From Limnomonas spitsbergensis (lineage: Eukaryota > Chlorophyta > Chlorophyceae > Chlamydomonadales): DNA of 64,000 nucleotides. A program made the translations under genes and the position numbers. The notes below the pieces were generated by a model. That model worked only from the letters and a program-made list of their open reading frames with translations. It was not told where the DNA came from and made no database searches. The stretch lies in the NCBI GenBank assembly GCA_037349105.1, contig JAYJMM010000124.1:124001-188000 (forward strand). The letters run 5' to 3'. Below are positions 44,551-57,400 of the stretch, in pieces; the first letter of the stretch is position 1; every line of letters begins with the position of its first letter.

Positions 44551-47500
44551 ACAGCTGTTCTGGGGTAAGGGTGAGGATTGGGAGGGAGGAGGCAGCTGAC
44601 TGGTCCACAGCTGTTCTGGGGTAAGGGTGAAGGGTGGGAGGGAGAAGGCAGCTGACTGATCCACAGCTGTTCTGGGGTAAGGGTGAGGGGTAGGAGGGAG
44701 GAGGCAGGTTACTGATCCACAGCTGTTCTGGGGTAAGGGTGAGGATTGGGAGGGAGGAGGCAGCTGACTGATCCACAGCTGTTCTGGGGTAAGGGTGGAG
44801 GGTGGGAGGGAGGAGGCAGCTCACTGATCCACAGCTGTTCTGGGGTAAGGGTGAAGGGTGGGAGGGAGGAGGCAACTGACTGATCCACAGCTGTTCTGGG
44901 GTAAAGGTGAAGGGTGGGAGGGAGGAGGCAGCTGACTGGTCCAAAGCTGTTCTGGGGTTAGGGTGAAGGGTGGGAGGGAGGAGGCAGCTGACTGGTCCAC
45001 AGCTGTTCTGGGGTAAGGGTGAAGGGTGGGAGGGAGGGGGCAGCTGACTGGTCCACAGCTGTTCTGGGGTAAGGGTGAGGATTGGGAGGGAGGAGACAGC
45101 TGACTGGTCCACAGCTGTTCTGGGGTAAGGGTGGAGGGTGGGAGGGAGAAGGTAGCTGACTGATCCACAGCTGTTCTGGGGTAAGGGTGGGGATTGGGAG
45201 GGAGGAGGCAGGCTACTGATCCACAGCTGTTCTGGGGTAAGGGTGAGGATTGGGAGGGAGGAGGCAGCTGACTGGTCCATAGCTGTTCTGGGGTAAGGGT
45301 GAAGGGTGGGAGGGAGGAGTCAGGCTACTGATCCACAGCTGTTCTGGGGTAAGGGTGAGGGGTACGAGGGAGGAGGCATGTTACTGATCCACAGCTGTTA
45401 TGGGGTAAGGGTGAGGATTGGGAGGGAGGAGGCAGCTGACTGGTCCACAGCTGTTCTGGGGTAAGGGGGAAGGGTGGGAGGGAGGAGGCAGCTGACTGAT
45501 CCACAGCTGTTCTGGGGTAAGGGTGAAGGGTGGGAGGGAGGAGGCAGCTGACTGATCCACAGCTGTTCTGGGGTAAGGGTGAGGATTGGGAGGGAGGAGG
45601 CAGCTGACTGGTCCACAGCTGTTCTGGGTGGGAGGGAGGAGGCAGGCTACTGATCCACAGCTGTTCTGGGGTAAGGGTGAGGGGTAGGAGGGAGGAGGCA
45701 GCTGACTGGTCCACAGCTGTTCTGGGGTAAGGGTGAGGGGTAGGAGGGAGGAGGCAGGTTACTGATCCACAGCTGTTCTGGGGTAATGGTAAGGGTGGGA
45801 GGGAGGAGGCAGCTCACTGATCCACAGCTGTTCTGGGGTAAGGGTGGGGATTGGGAGGGAGGAGGCAGCTGACTGGTCCACAGATGTTCTGGGGTAAGGG
45901 TGAAGGGTGGGAGGGAGGAGGCAGCTCACTGATCCACAGCTGTTCTGGGGTAAGGGTGGGGATTGGGAGGGAGGAGGCAGCTGACTGGTCCATAGCTGTT
46001 CTGGGGTAAGGGTGAAGGGTGGGAGGGAGGAGTCAGCTGACTGATCCACAGCTGTTCTGGGGTAAGGGTGAGGGGTACGAGGGAGGAGGCAGGTTACTGA
46101 TCCACAGCTGTTATGGGGTAAGGGTGAGGATTGGGAGGGAGGAGGCAGCTGACTGGTCCACAGCTGTTCTGGGGTAAGGGGGAAGGGTGGGAGGGAGGAG
46201 GCAGCTGACTGATCCACAGCTGTTCTGGGGTAAGGGTGAAGGGTGGGAGGGAGGAGGCAGCTCACTGATCCACAGCTGTTCTGGGGTAAGGGTGAGGATT
46301 GGGAGGGAGGAGGCAGCTGACTGGTCCACAGCTGTTCTGGGTGGGAGGGAGGAGGCAGGCTACTGATCCACAGCTGTTCTGGGGTAAGGGTGAGGGGTAG
46401 GAGGGAGGAGGCAGCTGACTGGTCCACAGCTGTTCTGGGGTAAGGGTGAGGGGTAGGAGGGAGGAGGCAGGTTACTGATCCACAGCTGTTCTGGGGTAAT
46501 GGTAAGGGTGGGAGGGAGGAGGCAGCTCACTGATCCACAGCTGTTCTGGGGTAAGGGTGAGGATTGGGAGGGAGGAGGCAGCTGACTGGTCCACAGCTGT
46601 TCTGGGGTAAGGGTGGAGGGTGGGAGGGAGGAGGCAGCTGACTGATCCACGGCTGTTCTGGGGTAAGGGTGAGGGGTGGGAGGGAGGAGGCAGCTCACTG
46701 ATCCACAGCTGTTCTAGGGTTAGGGTGAAGGGTGGGAGGGAGGAGGCAGCTGACTCGTGCACAGCTGTTCTGGGGTAAGGGTGAAGGGTGGGAGGGAGGA
46801 GGCAAGTTACTGATCCACAGCTGTTCTGGGGTAAGGGTGAGGGGTAGGAGGGAGGAGGCAGCTGACTGATCCACAGCTGTTCTGGGGTAAGGGTGAGGGG
46901 TGGGAGGGAGGAGGCAGCTGACTGATCCACAGCTGTTCTGGGGTAAGGGTGAAGGGTGGGAGGGAGGCTGCAGCTGACTGGTCCACAGATGTTCTGGGGT
47001 AAGGGTGAAGGGTGGGAGGGAGGAGGCAGCTCACTGACCCACAGCTGTTCTGGGGTAAGGGTGGGGATTGGGAGGGAGGAGGCAGCTGACTGGTCCACAT
47101 CTGTTCTGGGGTAAGGGTGGAGGGTGGGAGGGAGGAGGCAGCTGACTGATCCACAGCTGTTCTGGGGTAAGGGTGAGGGGTGGGAGGGAGGAGGCAGCTG
47201 ACTGATCCACAGCTGTTCTGGGGTTAGGGTGAAGGGTGGGAGGGAGGAGGCAGCTGACTGGTGCACAGCTGTTCTGGGGTAAGGGTGAAGGGTGGGAGGG
47301 AGGAGGCAAGTTACTGATCCACAGCTGTTCTGGGGTAAGGGTGAGGGGTAGGAGAGAGGAGGCAGCTGACTGATCCACAGCTGTTCTGGGGTAAGGGTGA
47401 GGGGTGGGAGGGAGGAGGCAGCTGACTGATCCACAGCTGTTCTGGGGTAAGGGTGAAGGGTGGGAGGGAGGCTGCGGCTGACTGGTCCACAGATGTTCTG

Positions 47501-50419
47501 GGGTAAGGGTGAAGGGTGGGAGGGAGGAGGCAGCTCACTGATCCACAGCTGTTCTGGGGTAAGGGTGGGGATTGGGAGGGAGGAGGCAGCTGACTGGTCC
47601 ACAGATGTTCTGGGGTAAGGGTGAAGGGTGGGAGGGAGGAGGCAGCTCACTGATCCACAGCTGTTCTGGGGTAAGGGTGGGGATTGGGAGGGAGGAGGCA
47701 GCTGACTGGTCCACAGCTGTTCTGGGGTAAGGGTGGAGGGTGGGAGGGAGGAGGCAGCTGACTGATCCACAGCTGTTCTGGGGTAAGGGTGAGGGGTGGG
47801 AGGGAGGAGGCAGCTGACTGATCCACAGCTGTTCTGGGGTTAGGGTGAAGGGTGGGAGGGAGGAGGCAGCTGACTGGTGCACAGCTGTTCTGGGGTAAGG
47901 GTGAAGGGTGGGAGGGAGGAGGCAGCTGACTGGTCCACAGCTGTTCTGGGTGGGAGGGAGGAGGCAGGCTACTGATCCACAGCTGTTCTGGGGTAAGGGT
48001 GAGGGGTAGGAGGGAGGAGGCAGCTGACTGGTCCACAGCTGTTCTGGGGTAAGGGTGAGGGGTAGGAGGGAGGAGGCAGGTTACTGATACACAGCTGTTC
48101 TGGGGTAATGGTAAGGGTGGGAGGGAGGAGGCAGCTCACTGATCCACAGCTGTTCTGGGGTAAGGGTGGGGATTGGGAGGGAGGAGGCAGCTGACTGGTC
48201 CACAGATGTTCTGGGGTAAGGGTGAAGGGTGGGAGGGAGGAGGCAGCTCACTGATCCACAGCTGTTCTGGGGTAAGGGTGGGGATTGGGAGGGAGGAGGC
48301 AGCTGACTGGTCCATAGCTGTTCTGGGGTAAGGGTGAAGGGTGGGAGGGAGGAGTCAGCTGACTGATCCACAGCTGTTCTGGGGTAAGGGTGAGGGGTAC
48401 GAGGGAGGAGGCAGGTTACTGATCCACAGCTGTTATGGGGTAAGGGTGAGGATTGGGAGGGAGGAGGCAGCTGACTGGTCCACAGCTGTTCTGGGGTAAG
48501 GGGGAAGGGTGGGAGGGAGGAGGCAGCTGACTGATCCACAGCTGTTCTGGGGTAAGGGTGAAGGGTGGGAGGGAGGAGGCAGCTCACTGATCCACAGCTG
48601 TTCTGGGGTAAGGGTGAGGATTGGGAGGGAGGAGGCAGCTGACTGGTCCACAGCTGTTATGGGTGGGAGGGAGGAGGCAGGCTACTGATCCACAGCTGTT
48701 CTGGGGTAAGGGTGAGGGGTAGGAGGGAGGAGGCAGCTGACTGGTCCACAGCTGTTCTGGGGTAAGGGTGAGGGGTAGGAGGGAGGAGGCAGGTTACTGA
48801 TCCACAGCTGTTCTGGGGTAATGGTAAGGGTGGGAGGGAGGAGGCAGCTCACTGATCCACAGCTGTTCTGGGGTAAGGGTGAGGATTGGGAGGGAGGAGG
48901 CAGCTGACTGGTCCACAGCTGTTCTGGGGTAAGGGTGGAGGGTGGGAGGGAGGAGGCAGCTGACTGATCCACGGCTGTTCTGGGGTAAGGGTGAGGGGTG
49001 GGAGGGAGGAGGCAGCTCACTGATCCACAGCTGTTCTAGGGTTAGGGTGAAGGGTGGGAGGGAGGAGGCAGCTGACTCGTGCACAGCTGTTCTGGGGTAA
49101 GGGTGAAGGGTGGGAGGGAGGAGGCAAGTTACTGATCCACAGCTGTTCTGGGGTAAGGGTGAGGGGTAGGAGGGAGGAGGCAGCTGACTGATCCACAGCT
49201 GTTCTGGGGTAAGGGTGAGGGGTGGGAGGGAGGAGGCAGCTGACTGATCCACAGCTGTTCTGGGGTAAGGGTGAAGGGTGGGAGGGAGGCTGCAGCTGAC
49301 TGGTCCACAGATGTTCTGGGGTAAGGGTGAAGGGTGGGAGGGAGGAGGCAGCTCACTGACCCACAGCTGTTCTGGGGTAAGGGTGGGGATTGGGAGGGAG
49401 GAGGCAGCTGACTGGTCCACATCTGTTCTGGGGTAAGGGTGGAGGGTGGGAGGGAGGAGGCAGCTGACTGATCCACAGCTGTTCTGGGGTAAGGGTGAGG
49501 GGTGGGAGGGAGGAGGCAGCTGACTGATCCACAGCTGTTCTGGGGTTAGGGTGAAGGGTGGGAGGGAGGAGGCAGCTGACTGGTGCACAGCTGTTCTGGG
49601 GTAAGGGTGAAGGGTGGGAGGGAGGAGGCAAGTTACTGATCCACAGCTGTTCTGGGGTAAGGGTGAGGGGTAGGAGAGAGGAGGCAGCTGACTGATCCAC
49701 AGCTGTTCTGGGGTAAGGGTGAGGGGTGGGAGGGAGGAGGCAGCTGACTGATCCACAGCTGTTCTGGGGTAAGGGTGAAGGGTGGGAGGGAGGCTGCGGC
49801 TGACTGGTCCACAGATGTTCTGGGGTAAGGGTGAAGGGTGGGAGGGAGGAGGCAGCTCACTGATCCACAGCTGTTCTGGGGTAAGGGTGGGGATTGGGAG
49901 GGAGGAGGCAGCTGACTGGTCCACAGATGTTCTGGGGTAAGGGTGAAGGGTGGGAGGGAGGAGGCAGCTCACTGATCCACAGCTGTTCTGGGGTAAGGGT
50001 GGGGATTGGGAGGGAGGAGGCAGCTGACTGGTCCACAGCTGTTCTGGGGTAAGGGTGGAGGGTGGGAGGGAGGAGGCAGCTGACTGATCCACAGCTGTTC
50101 TGGGGTAAGGGTGAGGGGTGGGAGGGAGGAGGCAGCTGACTGATCCACAGCTGTTCTGGGGTTAGGGTGAAGGGTGGGAGGGAGGAGGCAGCTGACTGGT
50201 GCACAGCTGTTCTGGGGTAAGGGTGAAGGGTGGGAGGGAGGAGGCAGCTGACTGATCCACAGCTGTTGGGAGGGAGGGAGAAGGCAGGCTACTGATCCAC
50301 AGCTGTTCTGGGGTAAGGGTGAGGGGTAGGAGGGAGGAGGCAGGTTACTGATCCACAGCTGTTCTGGGGTAAGGGTGAGGGGTAGGAGGGAGGAGGCAGG
50401 TTACTGATACACAGCTGTT
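44551..50419 (-). repeat. 56-bp satellite segment, right domain 2 (long, core-free)
   Basis: 5,869 bp, about 105 units. It contains a 2,322-bp tandem duplication (about 45760-47930 against 48080-50250) with rare shared variants such as GGTAGGAGAGAGG (47349 and 49671), CCACATCTGTTC (47095 and 49417) and GGCTGCGGCTG (47469 and 49791). The core block has not been duplicated with it. Confidence 0.9.
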
Positions 50420-51439
50420 CTGAGATAAGGGGTAGGATGTGCAGCCTAGCACACGAGGGGGCAGGGTTCCAGAATATTCTTACGAGTTGTCCTGCCCAGT
50501 GGGCTGGAGGGTTTAGGACCCAGGGGTTGAGTGCAAGGCTGGAGGGTTTAGGACCTAGGGGTTGAGTGCAAGGCTGGAGGACTCAGGATACAGGGTTGGT
50601 GGCAAGGCTGGATGGCTCAGGACCTAGGAATTGAAAGGAAAGCTGGAGGGTTCAGGCAATGCAGGGTTTGCGAATTTTCTAAGGATACTGTACTGCCATG
50701 TGGGCCTCATGTACATCTTAATACATGGATGGTACAAGGCAGGTACAGCAAGCAATGCCCAGGTTGACTCACAACTCCTACTCCTACAGATTTTATCTTT
50801 GGTATGGGTGCTTTGATTAAAGTGTGCAAGACACAATATACGAAAGCTACGAAGTGACGGATGCAAGGTGGTGTGGAGAAAGGCGATGTGTCTGGCCATG
50901 AACTGGGACAGGTGATGGGGGGAGAGGGGATGTGTCTGGCCATGAGCTGGGAAAGGTGATGGGGGGAGAGGGGATGTGTCTGGCCATGAGCTGGGACAGG
51001 TGATGGGGGCAGGGCATTGATGTGCATTTATTTGGTGCATTTATTTGGTGCTTACTGGCGGGAACGTGGACTTGAGCTTGCAAGATGATAGGCCTCTTGG
51101 TTGGAGACTTGGGATGTTGGTTGATCTTCTGAAAATAGGGAAGAAAGGTACAGTAAGTAGGTGGAGAGCTGGCCAGATGTGGAGTGAAAGGATATGAAGC
51201 AGCTGACCAAAATGCCAAAAATGTAAATGGCCCTGGGCTGGCAGGTGCAGAGGTGAGGAGGGTAAGGGTGAGGGTTGGGAGGGAGGATGCAGCTGACTGA
51301 TCCATACCTGTTCTGGCTGGGACAGGTGGTGGGGGAAGAGGGGATGTGTCTGGCCATGAGCTGGTGCAGGTGGTGGGGGGAGAGGGGATGTGTCTGGCCA
51401 TGGGCTGGGACAGGTGATGGGGGGAGAGGGGACGTGTCT
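50420..51439 (-). repeat. Core block copy 12
   Basis: Carries the GGATACAGGG variant of the left-domain copies, not the GGACACAGGG of copies 9-11, and a private GGGAAAGGTGATGG near 50949. It is therefore not a recent copy of 10 or 11. Confidence 0.92.
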
Positions 51440-54400
51440 ACAGCTGTTCTGGGGTAAGGGTGAGGATTGGGAGGGAGGAGGCAGCTGACTGGTCCACAGC
51501 TGTTCTGGGGTAAGGGTGAAGGGTGGGAGGGAGAAGGCAGCTGACTGATCCACAGCTGTTCTGGGGTAAGGGTGAGGGGTAGGAGGGAGGAGGCAGGTTA
51601 CTGATCCACAGCTGTTCTGGGGTAAGGGTGAGGATTGGGAGGGAGGAGGCAGCTGACTGATCCACAGCTGTTCTGGGGTAAGGGTGGAGGGTGGGAGGGA
51701 GGAGGCAGCTGACTGATCCACAGCTGTTCTGGGGTAAGGGTGAAGGGTGGGAGGGAGGAGGCAGCTGACTGATCCACAGCTGTTCTGGGGTAAAGGTGAA
51801 GGGTGGGAGGGAGGAGGCAGCTGACTGGTCCAAAGCTGTTCTGGGGTTAGGGTGAAGGGTGGGAGGGAGGAGGCAGCTGACTTGTCCACAGCTGTTCTGG
51901 GGTAAGGGTGAAGGGTGGGAGGGAGGGGGCAGCTGACTGGTCCACAGCTGTTCTGGGGTAAGGGTGAGGATTGGGAGGGAGGAGGCAGCTGACTGGTCCA
52001 CAGCTGTTCTGGGGTAAGGGTGGAGGGTGGGAGGGAGAAGGCAGCTGACTGATCCACAGATGTTCTGGGGTATGGGTGAGGGGTGGGAGGGAGGAGGCAG
52101 GCTACTGATCCACAGCTGTTCTGGGGTAAGGGTGAGGATTGGGAGGGAGGAGGCAGCTGACTGGTCCATAGCTGTTCTGGGGTAAGGGTGAAGGGTGGGA
52201 GGGAGGAGTCAGGCTACTGATCCACAGCTGTTCTGGGGTAAGGGTGAGGGGTACGAGGGAGGAGGCAGGTTACTGATCCACAGCTGTTATGGGGTAAGGG
52301 TGAGGATTGGGAGGGAGGAGGCAGCTGACTGGTCCACAGCTGTTCTGGGGTAAGGGGGAAGGGTGGGAGGGAGGAGGCAGCTGACTGATCCACAGCTGTT
52401 CTGGGGTAAGGGTGAAGGGTGGGAGGGAGGAGGCAGCTCACTGATCCACAGCTGTTCTGGGGTAAGGGTGAGGATTGGGAGGGAGGAGGCAGCTGACTGG
52501 TCCACAGCTGTTCTGGGTGGGAGGGAGGAGGCAGGCTACTGATCCACAGCTGTTCTGGGGTAAGGGTGAGGGGTAGGAGGGAGGAGGCAGCTGACTGGTC
52601 CACAGCTGTTCTGGGGTAAGGGTGAGGGGTAGGAGGGAGGAGGCAGGTTACTGATCCACAGCTGTTCTGGGGTAATGGTAAGGGTGGGAGGGAGGAGGCA
52701 GCTCACTGATCCACAGCTGTTCTGGGGTAAGGGTGAGGATTGGGAGGGAGGAGGCAGCTGACTGGTCCACAGCTGTTCTGGGGTAAGGGTGAAGGGTGGG
52801 AGGGAGGAGGCAGCTGACTGATCCACAGCTGTTCTGGGGTAAGGGTGAGGGGTGGGAGGGAGGAGGCAGCTCACTGATCCACAGCTGTTCTAGGGTTAGG
52901 GTGAAGGGTGGGAGGGAGGAGGCAGCTGACTCGTGCACAGCTGTTCTGAGGTAAGGGTGAATGGTGGGAGGGAGGAGGCAAGTTACTGATCCACAGCTGT
53001 TCTGGGGTTAGGGTGAGGGGTAGGAGGGAGGAGGCAGCTGACTGATCCACAGCTGTTCTGGGGTAAGGGTGAGGATTGGGAGGGAGGAGGCAGCTGACTG
53101 ATCCACAGCTGTTCTGGGGTAAGGGTGAAGGGTGGGAGGGAGGCTGCAGCTGACTGGTCCACAGATGTTCTGGGGTGAGGGTGAAAGGTGGGAGGGAGGA
53201 GGCAGCTCACTGATCCACAGCTGTTCTGGGGTAAGGGTGGGGATTGGGAGGGAGGAGGCAGCTGACTCGTCCACAGCTGTTCTGGGGTAAGGGTGGAGGG
53301 TGGGAGGGAGGAGGCAGCTGACTGATCCACAGCTGTTCTGGGGTAAGGGTGAGGGGTGGGAGGGAGGAGGCAGCTGACTGATCCACAGCTGTTCTGGGGT
53401 TAGGGTGAAGGGTGGGAGGGAGGAGGCAGCTGACTGGTGCACAGCTGTTCTGGGGTAAGGGTGAAGGGTGGGAGGGAGGAGGCAAGTTACTGATCACAGC
53501 TGTTCTGGGGTAAGGGTGAGGGGTAGGAGGGAGGAGGCAGCTGACTGATCCACAGCTGTTATGGGGTAAGGTTGAGGGGTGGGAGGGAGGAGGCAGCTGA
53601 CTGATCCACAGCTGTTCTGGGGTAAGGGTGAAGGGTGGGAGGGAGGCTGCAGCTGACTGATCCACAGATGTTCTGGGGTAAGGGTGAAGGGTGGGAGGGA
53701 GGAGGCAGCTGACTGATCCACAGCTGTTCTGGGGTAAGGGTGGGGATTGGGAGGGAGGAGGCAGCTGACTGGTCCACAGATGTTCTGGGGTAAGGGTGGA
53801 GGGTGGGAGGGAGGAGGCAGCTCACTGATCCACAGCTGTTCTGGGGTAAGGGTGGGGATTGGGAGGGAGGAGGCAGCTGACTGGTCCACAGCTGTTCTGG
53901 GGTAAGGGTGGAGGGTGGGAGGGAGGAGGCAGCTGACTGATCCACAGCTGTTCTGGGGTAAGGGTGAGGGGTGGGAGGGAGGAGGCAGCTGACTGATCCA
54001 CAGCTGTTCTGGGGTGAGGGTGAAGGGTGGGAGGGAGGAGGCAGCTGACTGGTGCACAGCTGTTCTGGGGTAAGGGTGAAGGGTGGGAGGGAGGAGGCAG
54101 CTGACTGATCCACAGCTGTTCTGGGGTAAGGGTGAGGGGTGGGAGGGAGGAGGCAGCTGACTGATCCACAGCTGTTCTGGGGTTAGGGTGAAGGGTGGGA
54201 GGGAAGAGGCAGCTGACTGGTGCACAGCTGTTCTGGGGTAAGGGTGAAGGGTGGGAGGGAGGAGGCAAGTTACTGATCCACAGCTGTTCTGGGGTAAGGG
54301 TGAGGGGTAGGAGGGAGGAGGCAGCTGACTGATCCACAGCTGTTCTGGGGTAAGGGTAAGGGGTGGGAGGGAGGAGGCAGCTGACTGATCCACAGCTGTT

Positions 54401-57400
54401 GGGAGGGAGGAGGCAGCTGACTGGTCCACAGTTGTTCTGGGGTAAGGGTGAAGGGTGGGAGGGAGGAGGCATGCTACTGATCCACAGCTGTTCTGGGGTA
54501 AGGGTGAGGATTGGGAGGGAGGAGGCAGGCTACTGATCCACAGCTGTTCTGGGGTAAGGGTGAGGGGTAGGAGGGAGGAGGCAGGTTACTGATCCACAGC
54601 TGTTCTGGGGTAAGGGTGAGGGGTAGGAGGGAGGAGGCAGGTTACTGATACACAGCTGTTCTGGGGTAAGGGTGAAGGGTGGGAGGGAGGAGGCAGCTGA
54701 CTGATCCACAGCTGTTCTGGGGTAAGGGTGAGGATTGGGAGGGAGGAGGCAGCTGACTGGTCCACAGCTGTTCTGGGTGGGAGGGAGAAGGCAGGCTACT
54801 GATCCACAGCTGTTCTGGGGTAAGGGTGGAGGGTGGGAGGGAGAAGGCAGCTGACTGATCCACAGCTGTTCTGGGGTATGGGTGAGGGGTGGGAGGGAGG
54901 AGGCAGGCTACTGATCCACAGCTGTTCTGGGGTAAGGGTGAGGATTGGGAGGGAGGAGGCAGCTGACTGGTCCATAGCTGTTCTGGGGTAAGGGTGAAGG
55001 GTGGGAGGGAGGAGTCAGGCTACTGATCCACAGCTGTTCTGGGGTAAGGGTGAGGGGTACGAGGGAGGAGGCAGGTTACTGATCCACAGCTGTTATGGGG
55101 TAAGGGTGAGGATTGGGAGGGAGGAGGCAGCTGACTGGTCCACAGCTGTTCTGGGGTAAGGGGGAAGGGTGGGAGGGAGGAGGCAGCTGACTGATCCACA
55201 GCTGTTCTGGGGTAAGGGTGAAGGGTGGGAGGGAGGAGGCAGCTCACTGATCCACAGCTGTTCTGGGGTAAGGGTGAGGATTGGGAGGGAGGAGGCAGCT
55301 GACTGGTCCACAGCTGTTCTGGGTGGGAGGGAGGAGGCAGGCTACTGATCCACAGCTGTTCTGGGGTAAGGGTGAGGGGTAGGAGGGAGGAGGCAGCTGA
55401 CTGGTCCACAGCTGTTCTGGGGTAAGGGTGAGGGGTAGGAGGGAGGAGGCAGGTTACTGATCCACAGCTGTTCTGGGGTAATGGTAAGGGTGGGAGGGAG
55501 GAGGCAGCTCACTGATCCACAGCTGTTCTGGGGTAAGGGTGAGGATTGGGAGGGAGGAGGCAGCTGACTGGTCCACAGCTGTTCTGGGGTAAGGGTGGAG
55601 GGTGGGAGGGAGGAGGCAGCTGACTGATCCACAGCTGTTCTGGGGTAAGGGTGAGGGGTGGGAGGGAGGAGGCAGCTCACTGATCCACAGCTGTTCTAGG
55701 GTTAGGGTGAAGGGTGGGAGGGAGGAGGCAGCTGACTCGTGCACAGCTGTTCTGAGGTAAGGGTGAATGGTGGGAGGGAGGAGGCAAGTTACTGATCCAC
55801 AGCTGTTCTGGGGTTAGGGTGAGGGGTAGGAGGGAGGAGGCAGCTGACTGATCCACAGCTGTTCTGGGGTAAGGGTGAGGATTGGGAGGGAGGAGGCAGC
55901 TGACTGATCCACAGCTGTTCTGGGGTAAGGGTGAAGGGTGGGAGGGAGGCTGCAGCTGACTGGTCCACAGATGTTCTGGGGTGAGGGTGAAGGGTGGGAG
56001 GGAGGAGGCAGCTCACTGATCCACAGCTGTTCTGGGGTAAGGGTGGGGATTGGGAGGGAGGAGGCAGCTGACTCGTCCACAGCTGTTCTGGGGTAAGGGT
56101 GGAGGGTGGGAGGGAGGAGGCAGCTGACTGATCCACAGCTGTTCTGGGGTAAGGGTGAGGGGTGGGAGGGAGGAGGCAGCTGACTGATCCACAGCTGTTC
56201 TGGGGTAAGGGTGAAGGGTGGGAGGGAGGAGGCAGCTGACTGGTGCACAGCTGTTCTGGGGTAAGGGTGAAGGGTGGGAGGGAGGAGGCAAGTTACTGAT
56301 CACAGCTGTTCTGGGGTAAGGGTGAGGGGTAGGAGGGAGGAGGCAGCTGACTGATCCACAGCTGTTATGGGGTAAGGTTGAGGGGTGGGAGGGAGGAGGC
56401 AGCTGACTGATCCACAGCTGTTCTGGGGTAAGGGTGAAGGGTGGGAGGGAGGCTGCAGCTGACTGGTCCACAGATGTTCTGGGGTAAGGGTGAAGGGTGG
56501 GAGGGAGGAGGCAGCTGACTGGTCCACAGCTGTTCTGGGGTAAGGGTGGGGATTGGGAGGGAGGAGGCAGCTGACTGGTCCACAGATGTTCTGGGGTAAG
56601 GGTGGAGGGTGGGAGGGAGGAGGCAGCTCACTGATCCACAGCTGTTCTGGGGTAAGGGTGGGGATTGGGAGGGAGGAGGCAGCTGACTGGTCCACAGCTG
56701 TTCTGGGGTAAGGGTGGAGGGTGGGAGGGAGGAGGCAGCTGACTGATCCACAGCTGTTCTGGGGTAAGGGTGAGGGGTGGGAGGGAGGAGGCAGCTGACT
56801 GATCCACAGCTGTTCTGGGGTTAGGGTGAAGGGTGGGAGGGAGGAGGCAGCTGACTGGTGCACAGCTGTTCTGGGGTAAGGGTGAAGGGTGGGAGGGAGG
56901 AGGCAGCTGACTGATCCACAGCTGTTCTGGGGTAAGGGTGAGGGGTGGGAGGGAGGAGGCAGCTGACTGATCCACAGCTGTTCTGGGGTAAGGGTGAAGG
57001 GTGGGAGGGAGGAGGCAGCTCACTGATCCACAGCTGTTCTGGGGTAAGGGTGAGGATTGGGAGGGAGGAGGCAGCTGACTGGTCCACAGCTGTTCTGGGT
57101 GGGAGGGAGGAGGCAGGCTACTGATCCACAGCTGTTCTGGGGTAAGGGTGAGGGGTAGGAGGGAGGAGGCAGCTGACTGGTCCACAGCTGTTCTGGGGTA
57201 AGGGTGAGGGGTAGGAGGGAGGAGGCAGGTTACTGATCCACAGCTGTTCTGGGGTAATGGTAAGGGTGGGAGGGAGGAGGCAGCTCACTGATCCACAGCT
57301 GTTCTGGGGTAAGGGTGAGGATTGGGAGGGAGGAGGCAGCTGACTGGTCCACAGCTGTTCTGGGGTAAGGGTGGAGGGTGGGAGGGAGGAGGCAGCTGAC

